Part shown: positions 44,546 to 53,567 of the stretch, in pieces | Layout of the letters: every line of letters begins with the position of its first letter | How positions within the stretch are numbered: position 1 is the first letter of the stretch | NCBI RefSeq assembly: GCF_004799495.1 | Contig: NZ_SSMY01000014.1 | Coordinates: 62,001-126,000, forward strand | Direction of reading: 5' to 3' | Source: Sphingomonas sp. | GTDB taxonomy: Bacteria; Pseudomonadota; Alphaproteobacteria; Sphingomonadales; Sphingomonadaceae | Length of the DNA: 64,000 bases | Position numbers and translations under genes: made by a program | The notes under the pieces: generated by a model | The model's database searches: none | Seen by the model: only the letters and a program-made list of their open reading frames with translations | Told to the model about the DNA's origin: nothing

Positions 44546-45315
44546 CAGAACAGCAATTTCGCGCCGACGAGCAGCAACACAGTCGCGAGGATCGGCGTGA
44601 GGAAGCGGTCCGACACGCGGCTCGCGATAAGGCTGCCCACAATGATTCCCGGGATCGACCCGGTGAGCAGCGAGACCAGAATTTCGCCATTGACCGATCC
44701 GAGCAGCCAATGACCCATCCCCGCGAGCAAGGTCAGCGGCACCGCGTGCGCGATGTCGGACCCGACCAGCCGGTTGATCGGCAGCGTGGGGTAAAGGATC
44801 AGCAGCGCGGTCATCCCGAGCGCCCCCGCGCCGACCGAGGTCAGCGACACCAGCGTGCCGAGGATCGCGCCGAGCAGCACGGTGAAGATCAGCGGGTGCT
44901 CGCTTCCGACCGCGCCAACGCGTGGCGTCAGGTACGCGACGATCCGTGCGCGAAAGATCGTCGCGACCGCCGACAGGATCAGGACGATGCCGAGGATCAG
45001 CGAGATCGTGTGCCCAGTCCTGGCCGCGCCCGCGTGCCCGATCGCCAGCAGCGTGAGGATCGTCGCCGGCACGCTCCCCGCGGCCAACCGGCCGACGACG
45101 CGCCAGTCGACCGTCCCGCGCCAGCCGTGGACGGTGGTGCCGACGGTCTTGGTCGCCGAGGCGTAGAGCAGATCGGTCCCGACCGCGGTGGTCGGCGCGA
45201 CGCCGAACACCAGCACGAGCAGCGGCGTCATCAGCGACCCGCCGCCGACCCCGGTCAGCCCCACGACGAGGCCCACCAGCACACCGGCTAGCGAATAATG
45301 CCAATCTATCGGCAA
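44545..45315 (-). CDS. TauE/SafE family sulfite/anion exporter-like permease
   Basis: 256 residues, about eight membrane helices in two repeats: G-L-T-G-V-G-G-G-S-L-M-T-P and S-L-T-S-V-G-A-G-A-L-G-M are the paired glycine motifs of the family. It probably exports small sulfur anions or organic acids; the substrate is not deducible. Starts 7 bases after the aminotransferase gene. Confidence 0.88.
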   Translation of the reverse strand: MPIDWHYSLAGVLVGLVVGLTGVGGGSLMTPLLVLVFGVAPTTAVGTDLLYASATKTVGTTVHGWRGTVDWRVVGRLAAGSVPATILTLLAIGHAGAARTGHTISLILGIVLILSAVATIFRARIVAYLTPRVGAVGSEHPLIFTVLLGAILGTLVSLTSVGAGALGMTALLILYPTLPINRLVGSDIAHAVPLTLLAGMGHWLLGSVNGEILVSLLTGSIPGIIVGSLIASRVSDRFLTPILATVLLLVGAKLLF

Positions 45316-45322
45316 GATGGGA

Positions 45323-46531
45323 TCAGCCCGCCGAGGCGCCGGGGGTGTTGACCCCCATCGATTGCAGATAGCGCTTCACGTTGCGCGCCGCCTGGCGCAG
45401 CCGCTGCTCGTTTTCGACCAATGCGATGCGCACGAAACCTTCCCCGTTCTCGCCATAGCCCACCCCTGGCGCAACCGCGACCTGAGCGTGAGTCAGCAAT
45501 TGTTTGGAGAACTCAAGGCTGCCTAGGTGCGCGAGGCTCGGCGGGAGCGGCGCCCAGGCGAACATCGAGGCGCGGGGGGAGGGAATGTCCCACCCGGCGC
45601 GGCCGAAGCTTTCGACCAGCACGTCGCGGCGCTTGTGGTAGAGCTGGCGGTTCTTCTCGACGATGTCCTGCGGTCCGTTGAGCGCCGCGCACGCCGCCGC
45701 CTGGATCGGGGTGAAGGCGCCATAGTCGAGGTACGATTTCACCCGCGTCATCGCCGCGATCAGCTGCTTGTTGCCGACCGCGAAGCCGATCCGCCAGCCG
45801 GCCATCGAATAGGTCTTCGACAGGCTGGTGAACTCGACCGCGATGTCCTTCGCGCCCTTGACCTGCAGGATCGAAACGGTCGGGTTACCGTCGTAGTAGA
45901 GTTCCGAATAAGCGAGGTCGGAGATGATCCAGACCTGGTTTTCCTTCGCCCAAGCCACCAGCCGCTCGTAGAAAGCGAGGTCGACCGTCTCGGCGGTCGG
46001 GTTCGACGGATAGTTGACCACCAGCACGCTCGGGCGCGGGACAGTAAAGGCGATCGCGCGTTCGAGCGCGTCGAAATAGGCTTCGTCGGGCGTGGTCGGC
46101 ACCGCGCGGATCGTCGCGCCGGCGATGATGAAGCCAAACGTGTGGATCGGGTAGCTCGGGTTGGGCGCGAGCACGACGTCGCCCGGCGCGGTGATCGCGG
46201 TGGCGAGGCTGGCGAGCCCCTCCTTCGAACCCATCGTCACGACGACTTCGCTTTCGGGATCGACCTCGACCCCGAAACGGCGGCCGTAATAATTGGCCTG
46301 CGCGCGGCGCAGGCCGGGAATGCCCTTCGACTGCGAGTACCCGTGCGCGTTGGGCTTCTGCGCCACCTCGACCAGTTTCTCGATGACGTGCGGCGGCGGC
46401 GGCAGGTCGGGATTGCCCATGCCGAGATCGATGATGTCCTCGCCCCCCGCGCGCGCCGCCGCGCGCATGCCGTTGACCTCGGCGATGATATACGGCGGCA
46501 AGCGTTTGATACGGTAGAAGTCGTCGGTCAT
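45323..46531 (-). CDS. Class I/II aminotransferase (AlaC / LL-DAP aminotransferase-like)
   Basis: 402 residues from ATG 46531. PLP-fold motifs: D-L-G-M-G-N-P-D-L-P, G-Y-S-Q-S-K-G-I-P-G-L-R, N-Y-P-S-N-P-T-A, S-D-L-A-Y-S-E-L and S-L-S-K-T-Y-S-M-A-G-W-R with the PLP lysine. Bacterial members with R-I-K-R-L-P-P-Y at the start are alanine or glutamate-pyruvate transaminases (AlaC). Divergent from phaC. Confidence 0.9.
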   Translation of the reverse strand: MTDDFYRIKRLPPYIIAEVNGMRAAARAGGEDIIDLGMGNPDLPPPPHVIEKLVEVAQKPNAHGYSQSKGIPGLRRAQANYYGRRFGVEVDPESEVVVTMGSKEGLASLATAITAPGDVVLAPNPSYPIHTFGFIIAGATIRAVPTTPDEAYFDALERAIAFTVPRPSVLVVNYPSNPTAETVDLAFYERLVAWAKENQVWIISDLAYSELYYDGNPTVSILQVKGAKDIAVEFTSLSKTYSMAGWRIGFAVGNKQLIAAMTRVKSYLDYGAFTPIQAAACAALNGPQDIVEKNRQLYHKRRDVLVESFGRAGWDIPSPRASMFAWAPLPPSLAHLGSLEFSKQLLTHAQVAVAPGVGYGENGEGFVRIALVENEQRLRQAARNVKRYLQSMGVNTPGASAG

Positions 46532-46623
46532 GTCAACAAGTGTGCCGCGCGGCCGCGTAGAGGGAAAGCGCAAATCGGGCGGAACGGGTGCAAATCGCGC
46601 GCTTCCGCGTTAGAGCGGAAGCC

Positions 46624-48204
46624 ATGGTCGACGATCCAACTCCGCCCGAACCCGATACCACCCCAGGCGCCGGCGTCCGCGCCGTGCTCGATGCCTGGGG
46701 GCAGGTGCTTGCCCCGGTCGCGGCGGCGGGGCGGGGCGCGGTCGATCCCAAGGACCGGCGCTTTTCGGGCGCCGAATGGGAGCACCCGGTGTTCGACCTG
46801 ATGCGCCAGGGCTATTCGGTGATGGCCGACGCGATGATGAAGTCGGTCGACCAGGCGCCGGGGCTCGACGACGCGGGGCGCGACCGCGCGCGGTTCGCGA
46901 TGCGCACGTTGGTCGAGGCGATGAGCCCGGCCAATTCGCCCTTCACCAACCCCAAGGCGCTCAACAAGGCGCTCGACACAGGCGGCGCGAGCTTGGCCGA
47001 GGGGTTCGCCAAGATGCTTCGCGATTTCCAGCGCGGGCAGCTGACGCACACCGACCCCCAGGCGTTCGAGGTCGGGCGCAACATCGCGACCACGCCGGGC
47101 AAGGTCGTCCACGAAACCCCGCTCTATCAGCTGATCCAGTACGCGCCGACCACCGATCGGGTCGCGAACACGCCGCTCGTCATCTTCCCGCCGTGGATCA
47201 ACCGCTTCTACATCCTCGATCTCTCGCCCGAGAAAAGCTTCATCCGCTGGGCGGTCGACCAGGGGCTGACCGTGTTCATGGTCAGCTGGAAGTCGGCCGA
47301 CGCGTCGATGAGGGACGTGGTGTGGGACGATTACATCGCCGCGCAGATCGACGCGATCGACACGATCCGCGACGCGCTCGACGTCAAGTCGGTGCACGCG
47401 ATCGGTTATTGCGTCGCGGGCACCACGCTCGCAGCCACCCTCGCGGTGCTGGCGGCGAAGGGAGAGGCGAAGAAGGTCAAGTCGGCGACCTTCTTCACAG
47501 CCCAAATCGACTTCTCGGAAACCGGCGAGCTCGGCAATTTCATCGACGACGCATATTTGCAGCTGATCGAGACGCTGTCGGGACAGGGGTATCTTGACGG
47601 GCGCTATCTCGCCGCGACGTTCAACATGCTGCGCGGCAAGGATCTGATCTGGTCGCCGGTGGTCAACCATTATCTGCTGGGCGACAAGCACCCGTCGTTC
47701 GACCTGCTCCACTGGAACGGCGACGTCACCAACCTGCCCGCCAAGTGGCACAAGGCGTATCTGACCGACCTGTACCGCGACAACAAGCTCGCGCAGCCGG
47801 GCGGGGTGAGCGCGCTGGGGGTGGCAATCGACCTGTCGAAGGTCGAGACGCCGAGCTACATCCAGGCGGGGCGCGAGGACCATATCGCGCCGGCCGAAAG
47901 CGTGTGGAAGATCACGCATCACTTCGCCGGGCCGCTGAAGTTCGTGCTCGCCGGGTCGGGGCACATCGCCGGCGTGGTCAACCCGCCCGCCGCGGGAAAA
48001 TACCAGTACTGGACGGGCGACAGCGAGGCGGGATCGCTGGCCGATTTCGTCGCCGGCGCGACCGAGCACAAGGGCAGCTGGTGGCCCGACTGGATCGAAT
48101 GGATTCGCGAGTTCAGTACGAAGCAGGTGGCCGCCCGCGTGCCAGGCGAGGGCAAGCTTGCCGCGATCGAGGAAGCGCCGGGACGTTACGTCAAAACGCG
48201 CTGA
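46624..48204 (+). CDS. phaC: Polyhydroxyalkanoate synthase, class I
   Basis: 526 residues from ATG 46624. Alpha/beta hydrolase with F-P-P-W-I-N-R-F-Y-I-L-D, V-S-W-K and the lipase-like box G-Y-C-V-A-G carrying the nucleophile Cys263; triad partners Asp419 (G-R-E-D-H-I-A-P) and His447 (G-S-G-H-I-A-G). It polymerises (R)-3-hydroxyacyl-CoA on granule surfaces. Slightly shorter at the N-terminus than the usual class I enzyme. The phasin gene follows directly. Confidence 0.95.
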   Translation: MVDDPTPPEPDTTPGAGVRAVLDAWGQVLAPVAAAGRGAVDPKDRRFSGAEWEHPVFDLMRQGYSVMADAMMKSVDQAPGLDDAGRDRARFAMRTLVEAMSPANSPFTNPKALNKALDTGGASLAEGFAKMLRDFQRGQLTHTDPQAFEVGRNIATTPGKVVHETPLYQLIQYAPTTDRVANTPLVIFPPWINRFYILDLSPEKSFIRWAVDQGLTVFMVSWKSADASMRDVVWDDYIAAQIDAIDTIRDALDVKSVHAIGYCVAGTTLAATLAVLAAKGEAKKVKSATFFTAQIDFSETGELGNFIDDAYLQLIETLSGQGYLDGRYLAATFNMLRGKDLIWSPVVNHYLLGDKHPSFDLLHWNGDVTNLPAKWHKAYLTDLYRDNKLAQPGGVSALGVAIDLSKVETPSYIQAGREDHIAPAESVWKITHHFAGPLKFVLAGSGHIAGVVNPPAAGKYQYWTGDSEAGSLADFVAGATEHKGSWWPDWIEWIREFSTKQVAARVPGEGKLAAIEEAPGRYVKTR

Positions 48205-48225
48205 CCCACCTTCTGCGACAGTTAT

Positions 48226-48295
48226 GTTGCAGCGCACAAAAATGCTTGACTATCCTGCGCAAATGCCTATTTGTGCAGTGCAGCAATGACGTTGC
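48226..48295 (+). promoter_or_regulatory. Phasin promoter region, TGC-rich
   Basis: TTGACT (48246-48251) with a 16-base spacer to TATTTG is a plausible promoter. The region holds an unusual density of TGC/GCA units, including TTGCAGCGCA, TGCGCA and TGTGCAGTGCAGCA. PhaR repressors of alphaproteobacterial phasin genes are known to bind TGC-rich DNA, so this is a candidate site; no phaR gene is in the window. Confidence 0.4.
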
Positions 48296-48306
48296 GGAGG
48301 CAAAGA

Positions 48307-48972
48307 ATGTCGACCAAGGCTCCTGTTTCGAAGACTTCGGCGCGCAAGCCCGTAGCCAAGAAGCCCGCCGTGGCGAAAGCCGCTTCCTCCGTCGTCGCCG
48401 CGCCTGCCGCCGAGCAGCCGGTGTGGCCGGTCGTCGAGACCCCCGCCGTCGACAAGACAGTGACCGCCGTAACCGACAAAATCTCCGCCGTTGCCGCCGA
48501 AGCGGCCCCGGCCACAACCAAGGAAGTGACCAAGATGGAAGCTACGATCAAGGACGCCACCGCGAAGGGCGAAGCCCTGTTCGCCGACATGAACACCCGC
48601 GCCAAGGCCGCCATGGAAAAGGGCACCAAGGCGTTCGCCGAGCTCAACGAGTTCAATAAGGGCAACGTCGAAGCGCTCGTCGAATCGGGCAAGATCGCGG
48701 CCAAGGGCTTCGAGACGCTGGGCCAGGGCTATGCCGAATATGCGCGCCGTCAGTTCGAAGGCACGACCGCCGCGTTCAAGAGCTTCGCCGGCGTCAAGTC
48801 GCCGACCGAGTTCCTGAAGCTGCACGCCGACTTCGTCCGCGGCCAGTTCGATTCGATGGTCGCCGAGACCTCGAAGAACACCGAAGCCTTCATCAAGCTG
48901 GCTGGCGACGTCGCCAAGCCGATCTCGAACCGCGTCGCAGTTGCCGCCGAGAAGCTGAAGGTCGCCGCGTAA
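48307..48972 (+). CDS. phaP: Phasin
   Basis: 221 residues from ATG 48307, with GGAGG six bases upstream. The N-terminal 50 residues are Lys/Ala/Pro-rich and histone-H1-like (S-A-R-K-P-V-A-K-K-P-A-V-A-K). The helical phasin domain follows: A-L-F-A-D-M-N-T-R-A-K-A-A-M-E-K, F-N-K-G-N-V-E-A-L-V-E-S-G-K-I, S-P-T-E-F-L-K-L-H-A-D-F-V-R-G-Q-F-D. It coats PHA granules made by the neighbouring synthase. The basic extension could let granules contact DNA, as in PhaM/PhaF-type proteins. Confidence 0.9.
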   Translation: MSTKAPVSKTSARKPVAKKPAVAKAASSVVAAPAAEQPVWPVVETPAVDKTVTAVTDKISAVAAEAAPATTKEVTKMEATIKDATAKGEALFADMNTRAKAAMEKGTKAFAELNEFNKGNVEALVESGKIAAKGFETLGQGYAEYARRQFEGTTAAFKSFAGVKSPTEFLKLHADFVRGQFDSMVAETSKNTEAFIKLAGDVAKPISNRVAVAAEKLKVAA

Positions 48973-49009
48973 GCCAACGCCTCGGCCGCAAGGCTGAACG
49001 AAAAAATGG

Positions 49010-49040
49010 GCGGCCGCCGGGCAACTGGCGGCCGCTTTTT
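49010..49040 (+). terminator. Intrinsic terminator of the phasin gene
   Basis: GCGGCCGCC (49010-49018) pairs perfectly with GGCGGCCGC (49027-49035), loop of eight, then TTTTT. Preceded by an A-run, so it may work in both directions. Confidence 0.9.
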
Positions 49041-49128
49041 CGTGCTCGATGCTGGGCGCCCCTTGGCCGTTGACGACGACTCGGCGTGTGCTATCAAAAT
49101 AATACAGCTTGACGGGGACAAGCTATTG

Positions 49129-49163
49129 ACTACAGGCGTAATCGTATTGATTACGTACGTAGT
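49129..49163. promoter_or_regulatory. 35-bp dyad upstream of the TonB receptor
   Basis: ACTAC-4-GTAATC-5-GATTAC-4-GTAGT: inner arms at 49138-49143 and 49149-49154, outer arms at 49129-49133 and 49159-49163, with 12 of 15 positions symmetric. TTGACT at 49126 overlaps its left edge. The dyad lies 25 bases before the receptor start, where a repressor would block transcription or translation. Confidence 0.55.
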
Positions 49164-49187
49164 TATAGCGTTGGGGAGGGTAGAGTG

Positions 49188-51305
49188 ATGTCCCGTCATG
49201 TTCGTTTGCGGTACCGTGCCGTGTTGTCGACCGGCGTCGCGCTGATCCTTCCTTCGCCGGCCGCCGCGCAGACAACGCCGCCCCCGTCCTCCGATCCCGC
49301 CGTAGCCCCCGCGCCACAGCCGGTGTCAGCCGCGACCGCCAAACGCGTCTACCTGCCCGCCGACTTCGCCCGGTTCGCGCCGCAGACCGCGTACGACATG
49401 CTGACGCAGGTGCCGGGGTTCACGATCCGCAGCGCCGACCAGGAGCGTGGGCTCGGCCAAGCGTCGGAGAACGTGCTGATCAACGGCGAGCGGATCGCCA
49501 ACAAATCGGGCGGCGCGATCGACGAATTGCGCAAGGTTCCCGCGGGCAATGTCGAGCGGATCGAGATCGTCGACGCGTCGAGCCTGGGGATCGCCGGGCT
49601 GGTCGGCCAGGTCGCGAACGTCATCGTCAAGGCAGCGGGCGGCGGCAAGGGCCAGTTCGCCTGGACCCCTGACTTTCGCGCGCACTTCGCCAGGCCCAAC
49701 CTGTACAGTGGGTCGATCAGCTATTCGGGCAAGGTCGGCGGCTGGCTCGACTATACTTTATCGGTCGAGGACCAGACCGGGCGCGGCGGACTCGGCGGTC
49801 CGGTGCTGATCACCGACGGCAGCGGCGCGCTGATCGAGCGCCGCAACCAGATCTTTCACAGCGAATCCGACCTCGTCACCGGCAAGATCAAGCTCGGGTT
49901 TCGCGGCCCCGGGTCGGCCAAGGGCAATCTGACGCTGTCGGGAACACCCTACTTCAACCCGGTGTACAATGCCGACACGCGCGTGCGTGCCGACGGCGAC
50001 GACCGCAGCCGGGTGGACCGCAGCCAGTTGAACGGCTTCTATTACGATATCAGCGGCGACTATGAGTTCCACCTTGGTCCGGGGCGGCTCAAGCTGATCG
50101 GGTTGCGCCATCTCGACCACGAGCCGATCCTCGAACGGCAGGTGACGAGCTACGTCAGCGGCGCGCCCGACACCGGCACGCTGTTCGGCCGCAATTCGCT
50201 GATCGGCGAAACCGTCGGGCGCGCCGAATATTCGTGGAAGATGGGCAAGAACGCGCTGTTGTTGACATTCGAGCGCGCGTTCAATTCGCTCAACCAGCGC
50301 GGGTCGCTGGCCGCGCTGTCGCCCGCGGGCAGCTTCGACCCGATTCCCTTTCCCGGCGGGTCGGGGAAGGTCGAGGAGACGCGCTATGAGGGCACCGCGA
50401 CGCTCAGCCGCCCGCTCGGCCCCAAGGTCGACCTCCAGGCGGTAATCGGCGCCGAGCAGAGCACGCTCACGCGCGTCGACGGCAACCTCGCCCCGCGCAA
50501 ATTCTTTCGGCCGAAGGGCAGCCTGTCGCTCGGCTGGCGGCCGTCGCCGGGTTGGGACGCCAGCCTCAAGCTGACTCGCCGCGTCGGCCAGATCAGCTTC
50601 TACGATTTCCTGTCGCAGCCCAATTTGAGCCAGGATCGCCAGAACGCCGGCAACCCCGACCTCGTCCCGCCGCAAAGCTGGGAGCTGGAAGGCGAAGTTG
50701 GCCGCGAGCTCGGGCGCTGGGGCAAGACCCGGCTGCGTGTCTATGCGCACAAGATCACCGACATCATCGACATCATCCCGATCGGCGCGACCGACGAAGG
50801 CGTCGGCAACCTTCCCAACGCGACGCGGTTCGGCATCGTCAGCACCAGCACGTTCCAGTTCGACCCGATCGGGTGGCGCGGCGCCAAGCTTGACGCGACG
50901 CTCGGCACCGAGCGCACGCGCGTGCGCGACCCGCTGACCGGAGTCGAGCGATCGATCAGCGGCAATCACGATGCGTGGATGGACTTCTCGTTCCGCCAGG
51001 ACGTCCCCGGCAGCCACTTCGCGTACGGCGCGGAGGCGCAATACGACCATTTCAACCGGACCTTCTACACCACCGAAGTGCTGCGCAGCTGGGAGGGGCC
51101 GTGGTTCGTCAGCGCGTTCGTCGAGCGCAAGAACCTGGCCGGGCTGACCGTGCGGTTCACCGTGATCAACCTCAACAACGCACGGCATCTGCTCGACCGT
51201 TACGTCTATGACGGGCGCCGCACGACCAACCCGCTGCTGTTCCGCGAATACCACAACCAGCTGATCGGGCCGATCTTCGCTTTTTCGGTGAAGGGCAACT
51301 TCTAG
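49188..51305 (+). CDS. TonB-dependent outer-membrane receptor
   Basis: 705 residues from ATG 49188; GGGGAGGG lies upstream. Signal peptide to about residue 27 (A-A-A-Q). Plug domain at about 60-160: T-A-Y-D-M-L-T-Q-V-P-G-F-T-I, V-L-I-N-G-E-R-I-A-N-K, V-E-R-I-E-I-V-D-A-S. Then a 22-strand barrel ending in V-K-G-N-F with the C-terminal Phe of outer-membrane barrels. It imports a large or scarce substrate using TonB energy; the substrate is not deducible and no transport partner is adjacent. A dyad upstream suggests tight regulation. Confidence 0.88.
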   Translation: MSRHVRLRYRAVLSTGVALILPSPAAAQTTPPPSSDPAVAPAPQPVSAATAKRVYLPADFARFAPQTAYDMLTQVPGFTIRSADQERGLGQASENVLINGERIANKSGGAIDELRKVPAGNVERIEIVDASSLGIAGLVGQVANVIVKAAGGGKGQFAWTPDFRAHFARPNLYSGSISYSGKVGGWLDYTLSVEDQTGRGGLGGPVLITDGSGALIERRNQIFHSESDLVTGKIKLGFRGPGSAKGNLTLSGTPYFNPVYNADTRVRADGDDRSRVDRSQLNGFYYDISGDYEFHLGPGRLKLIGLRHLDHEPILERQVTSYVSGAPDTGTLFGRNSLIGETVGRAEYSWKMGKNALLLTFERAFNSLNQRGSLAALSPAGSFDPIPFPGGSGKVEETRYEGTATLSRPLGPKVDLQAVIGAEQSTLTRVDGNLAPRKFFRPKGSLSLGWRPSPGWDASLKLTRRVGQISFYDFLSQPNLSQDRQNAGNPDLVPPQSWELEGEVGRELGRWGKTRLRVYAHKITDIIDIIPIGATDEGVGNLPNATRFGIVSTSTFQFDPIGWRGAKLDATLGTERTRVRDPLTGVERSISGNHDAWMDFSFRQDVPGSHFAYGAEAQYDHFNRTFYTTEVLRSWEGPWFVSAFVERKNLAGLTVRFTVINLNNARHLLDRYVYDGRRTTNPLLFREYHNQLIGPIFAFSVKGNF

Positions 51306-51401
51306 ACGGAGCGGATTGCCAGCGGCGGGCAAAAAGGGCGGTTAACGGCGGTCTCGCCCCCTTGCCCTCGCCCGCCGCAATGCCATATTTTGGTTTCCGC
51401 G

Positions 51402-51761
51402 ATGTTCGACTACACCAATATCACGATGGCCAACGGTCCCGGTGGGATCGGTGACGATGACGACGGCACCGGCGTCGGGATCGCCACGCGCACCCGCACG
51501 CGGACCAAGCAGCCGACGCCGTACCGCGTGCTGATGCTCAACGACGATTACACGCCGATGGAGTTCGTCGTGCTGTGCCTCCAGCAATTCTTCCGCATGT
51601 CGGTGGAGGAGGCGACGCAGGTCATGTTCCACGTCCACCAGAAGGGCGTCGGGGTATGCGGCGTGTTCACCTACGAAGTCGCCGAGACCAAGGTCAGCCA
51701 GGTGATGGACTTCGCCCGGCAGAACCAGCACCCGCTGCAGTGCACCTTGGAAAAGGCCTGA
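51402..51761 (+). CDS. clpS: ATP-dependent Clp protease adaptor ClpS
   Basis: 119 residues from ATG 51402. The flexible N-terminal tail (about 1-38) is followed by [36 protein letters not shown] and L-Q-C-T-L-E. The N-D-D and H residues bind N-end-rule residues and deliver substrates to ClpA. No clpA follows within the window. Confidence 0.95.
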   Translation: MFDYTNITMANGPGGIGDDDDGTGVGIATRTRTRTKQPTPYRVLMLNDDYTPMEFVVLCLQQFFRMSVEEATQVMFHVHQKGVGVCGVFTYEVAETKVSQVMDFARQNQHPLQCTLEKA

Positions 51762-51768
51762 TCGTCCT

Positions 51769-52173
51769 TCAGGCGCTCCCAGTCGCCATCATGTAAACGA
51801 TCTTGCCGAGCGCCCCGAGCAACAGCACCAGCGTCGTCAGCGCCTGAATCAGGAACCCCGTGCTGCGCTTGGCCGGATCGGCCATGTAGCCGCTCGAATA
51901 GAGCAGCCGGCCTACGATCCACACGACGCCGAGCCCCGCCGCGACCTTCTGGTTCCAGTAGAGCGCAAACAGCCACAAAGCGGTCAGGAAGGTCGGCAGC
52001 CATTCGAGCGTGTTGACGTGCACGCGCACCGCGCGCTCCAGCACCGGGTGCCCGGTCATCGCCGGCGCCTCGATCCCCGACGTGCCGCGTGCCTTCGCGA
52101 CCTGCAGCCCGAGGCCGATATAGACGAGCAGCGCCACGATCGTGACGATGGCGGTCCAGCTGTATTGCATCAT
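51769..52173 (-). CDS. MAPEG family membrane protein
   Basis: 134 residues, four membrane helices. R-A-V-R-V-H-V-N-T-L-E-W-L-P is the MAPEG signature that binds glutathione-like ligands, with G-R-L-L-Y-S-S-G-Y following. Bacterial members act as glutathione transferases or have unknown roles. Convergent with clpS, 7 bases apart. Confidence 0.88.
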   Translation of the reverse strand: MMQYSWTAIVTIVALLVYIGLGLQVAKARGTSGIEAPAMTGHPVLERAVRVHVNTLEWLPTFLTALWLFALYWNQKVAAGLGVVWIVGRLLYSSGYMADPAKRSTGFLIQALTTLVLLLGALGKIVYMMATGSA

Positions 52174-52369
52174 GACGTTTCCCCCTTGTTCTGGGAGTAT
52201 GTCACGATGGGCGCCGCCGGCAAAGCCATGGCCTGACGAGGCGCCGCCGCCCCAAAATTACGTTAACCATCAATCGTTTCGCGTCGGGACAGCACCAAAA
52301 TCGCGCGCGATCCGTTAGGGTTTTTGCGCTAGGCGCTCTCGCGCCGGGATCGGCCCGGGCGGGACCCTG

Positions 52370-53419
52370 ATGAACTTTTGGCGCACATCGACGATCCGGC
52401 GGAGCCGCGCGGCGCTTTTGGCGCTGCTGATCGGCCTGCCCGTGCTCGGGGTGTCGGCGAAGGCGGCGGTGGTCGCCTATTACGCGCCGCCGGCCGTGGC
52501 GCTCGCGCCGCCGCTCCCGCCGATCGGGTACGAGAGCGAGGATCACTTCCCCGGTGCCGCGTCGCTGTACGTGGCGGAAGAGGATGCCGCGCCGATGGTC
52601 GGCACGACGGGGACGATCGACATCAGCACGCTCGCGATCCCGACCAACGCCGTGCTGACTCCCGACCTCGACGGCACGGTGAAGCCGGCGCAACCCTTCT
52701 CGATGCTCGGCGCGAGCGCGCTCGACCGCGCGCGTGCGCTCGATTGCCTGTCGACCGCGATCTATTACGAGGCGGCGTCCGAAAGCGACGACGGCCAGCG
52801 CGCGGTTGCGCAAGTGATCCTCAACCGCGTCCGCCACCCGGCCTTCCCCTCGACCGTATGCGGGGTGGTCTATCAGGGCTCGGAGCGCACCACCGGGTGC
52901 CAGTTCAGCTATGCCTGCGACGGGTCGATGGCGCGCCCGCGCTCGGCTGTGGCGATGGCGCGCGCGACGCGGATCGCGGCGGCGGCGCTCAACGGGTACG
53001 TGATGGGTGCGGTCGGGATGGCGACGCATTACCACACCTATGCCGTCACTCCGTCGTGGAACCGCAGCCTGGTGATGACCGACGCGATCGGCGCGCATTT
53101 CTTCCACCGCTGGAAGGGCTATTGGGGCACGCCGGCCGCGTTCAGCAACGCGCGCTACCGGGGCGGCGAGCCGGTGCCGGGGCCGCATCGCCGGATCGAC
53201 CCGATCCTCCCGCTGATGCCCCCGACCGCGTTCGCGATGGCGACCACTACGCCGGTCCCGGGCACGGCATCCGTCGCGAAGACCGACACGAGCTTCATCC
53301 AGCCGGGCTATCAGGACGCGAGCGTCGCCAAGCCGGGGCCGGCCGCCAGCGCCGACAATCTGCCGGGCGAGTCGCAGATCCTCGACCGCTGGAAGGATTC
53401 GGGCAAGCCGCTGCGGTAG
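52370..53419 (+). CDS. SleB-type cell wall hydrolase (second copy)
   Basis: 349 residues. An N-terminal membrane anchor or uncleaved signal (about 14-33) precedes a Pro-rich stretch and the hydrolase_2 domain at about 120-250: L-S-T-A-I-Y-Y-E-A-A-S-E with catalytic Glu, A-V-A-Q-V-I-L-N-R-V-R, C-G-V-V-Y-Q-G-S, C-Q-F-S-Y-A-C-D-G-S. The core is strongly similar to the protein at 31079, so the two are paralogues; the N- and C-terminal parts differ. Confidence 0.85.
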   Translation: MNFWRTSTIRRSRAALLALLIGLPVLGVSAKAAVVAYYAPPAVALAPPLPPIGYESEDHFPGAASLYVAEEDAAPMVGTTGTIDISTLAIPTNAVLTPDLDGTVKPAQPFSMLGASALDRARALDCLSTAIYYEAASESDDGQRAVAQVILNRVRHPAFPSTVCGVVYQGSERTTGCQFSYACDGSMARPRSAVAMARATRIAAAALNGYVMGAVGMATHYHTYAVTPSWNRSLVMTDAIGAHFFHRWKGYWGTPAAFSNARYRGGEPVPGPHRRIDPILPLMPPTAFAMATTTPVPGTASVAKTDTSFIQPGYQDASVAKPGPAASADNLPGESQILDRWKDSGKPLR

Positions 53420-53442
53420 TGGCCGCGCGCTAACCCTAAGCC

Positions 53443-53545
53443 GTCACCCCGGACTTGATCCGGGGCCCATCTGGCGGCGAGCGCAACGCCGCGGTTCAGC
53501 GATGAGCGTGCGGCACAATGGATCCCGGCTCAAGGCCGGGATGAC
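53443..53545. repeat. Dispersed palindromic repeat
   Basis: GTCACCCCGGACTTGATCCGGGG on the left and CCCGGCTCAAGGCCGGGATGAC on the right, with inner CCCATCTG/CAATGGATC. Related to the element at 19818. It lies between convergent genes (SleB and S9 peptidase). Confidence 0.7.
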
Positions 53546-53567
53546 GGAATTGGAGAGGCAGGCTCGC

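Noticed and set aside
49126..49154. TTGACT plus GATTAC read as a standard promoter
   Set aside because: The -10 match is poor; the dyad explanation is stronger.
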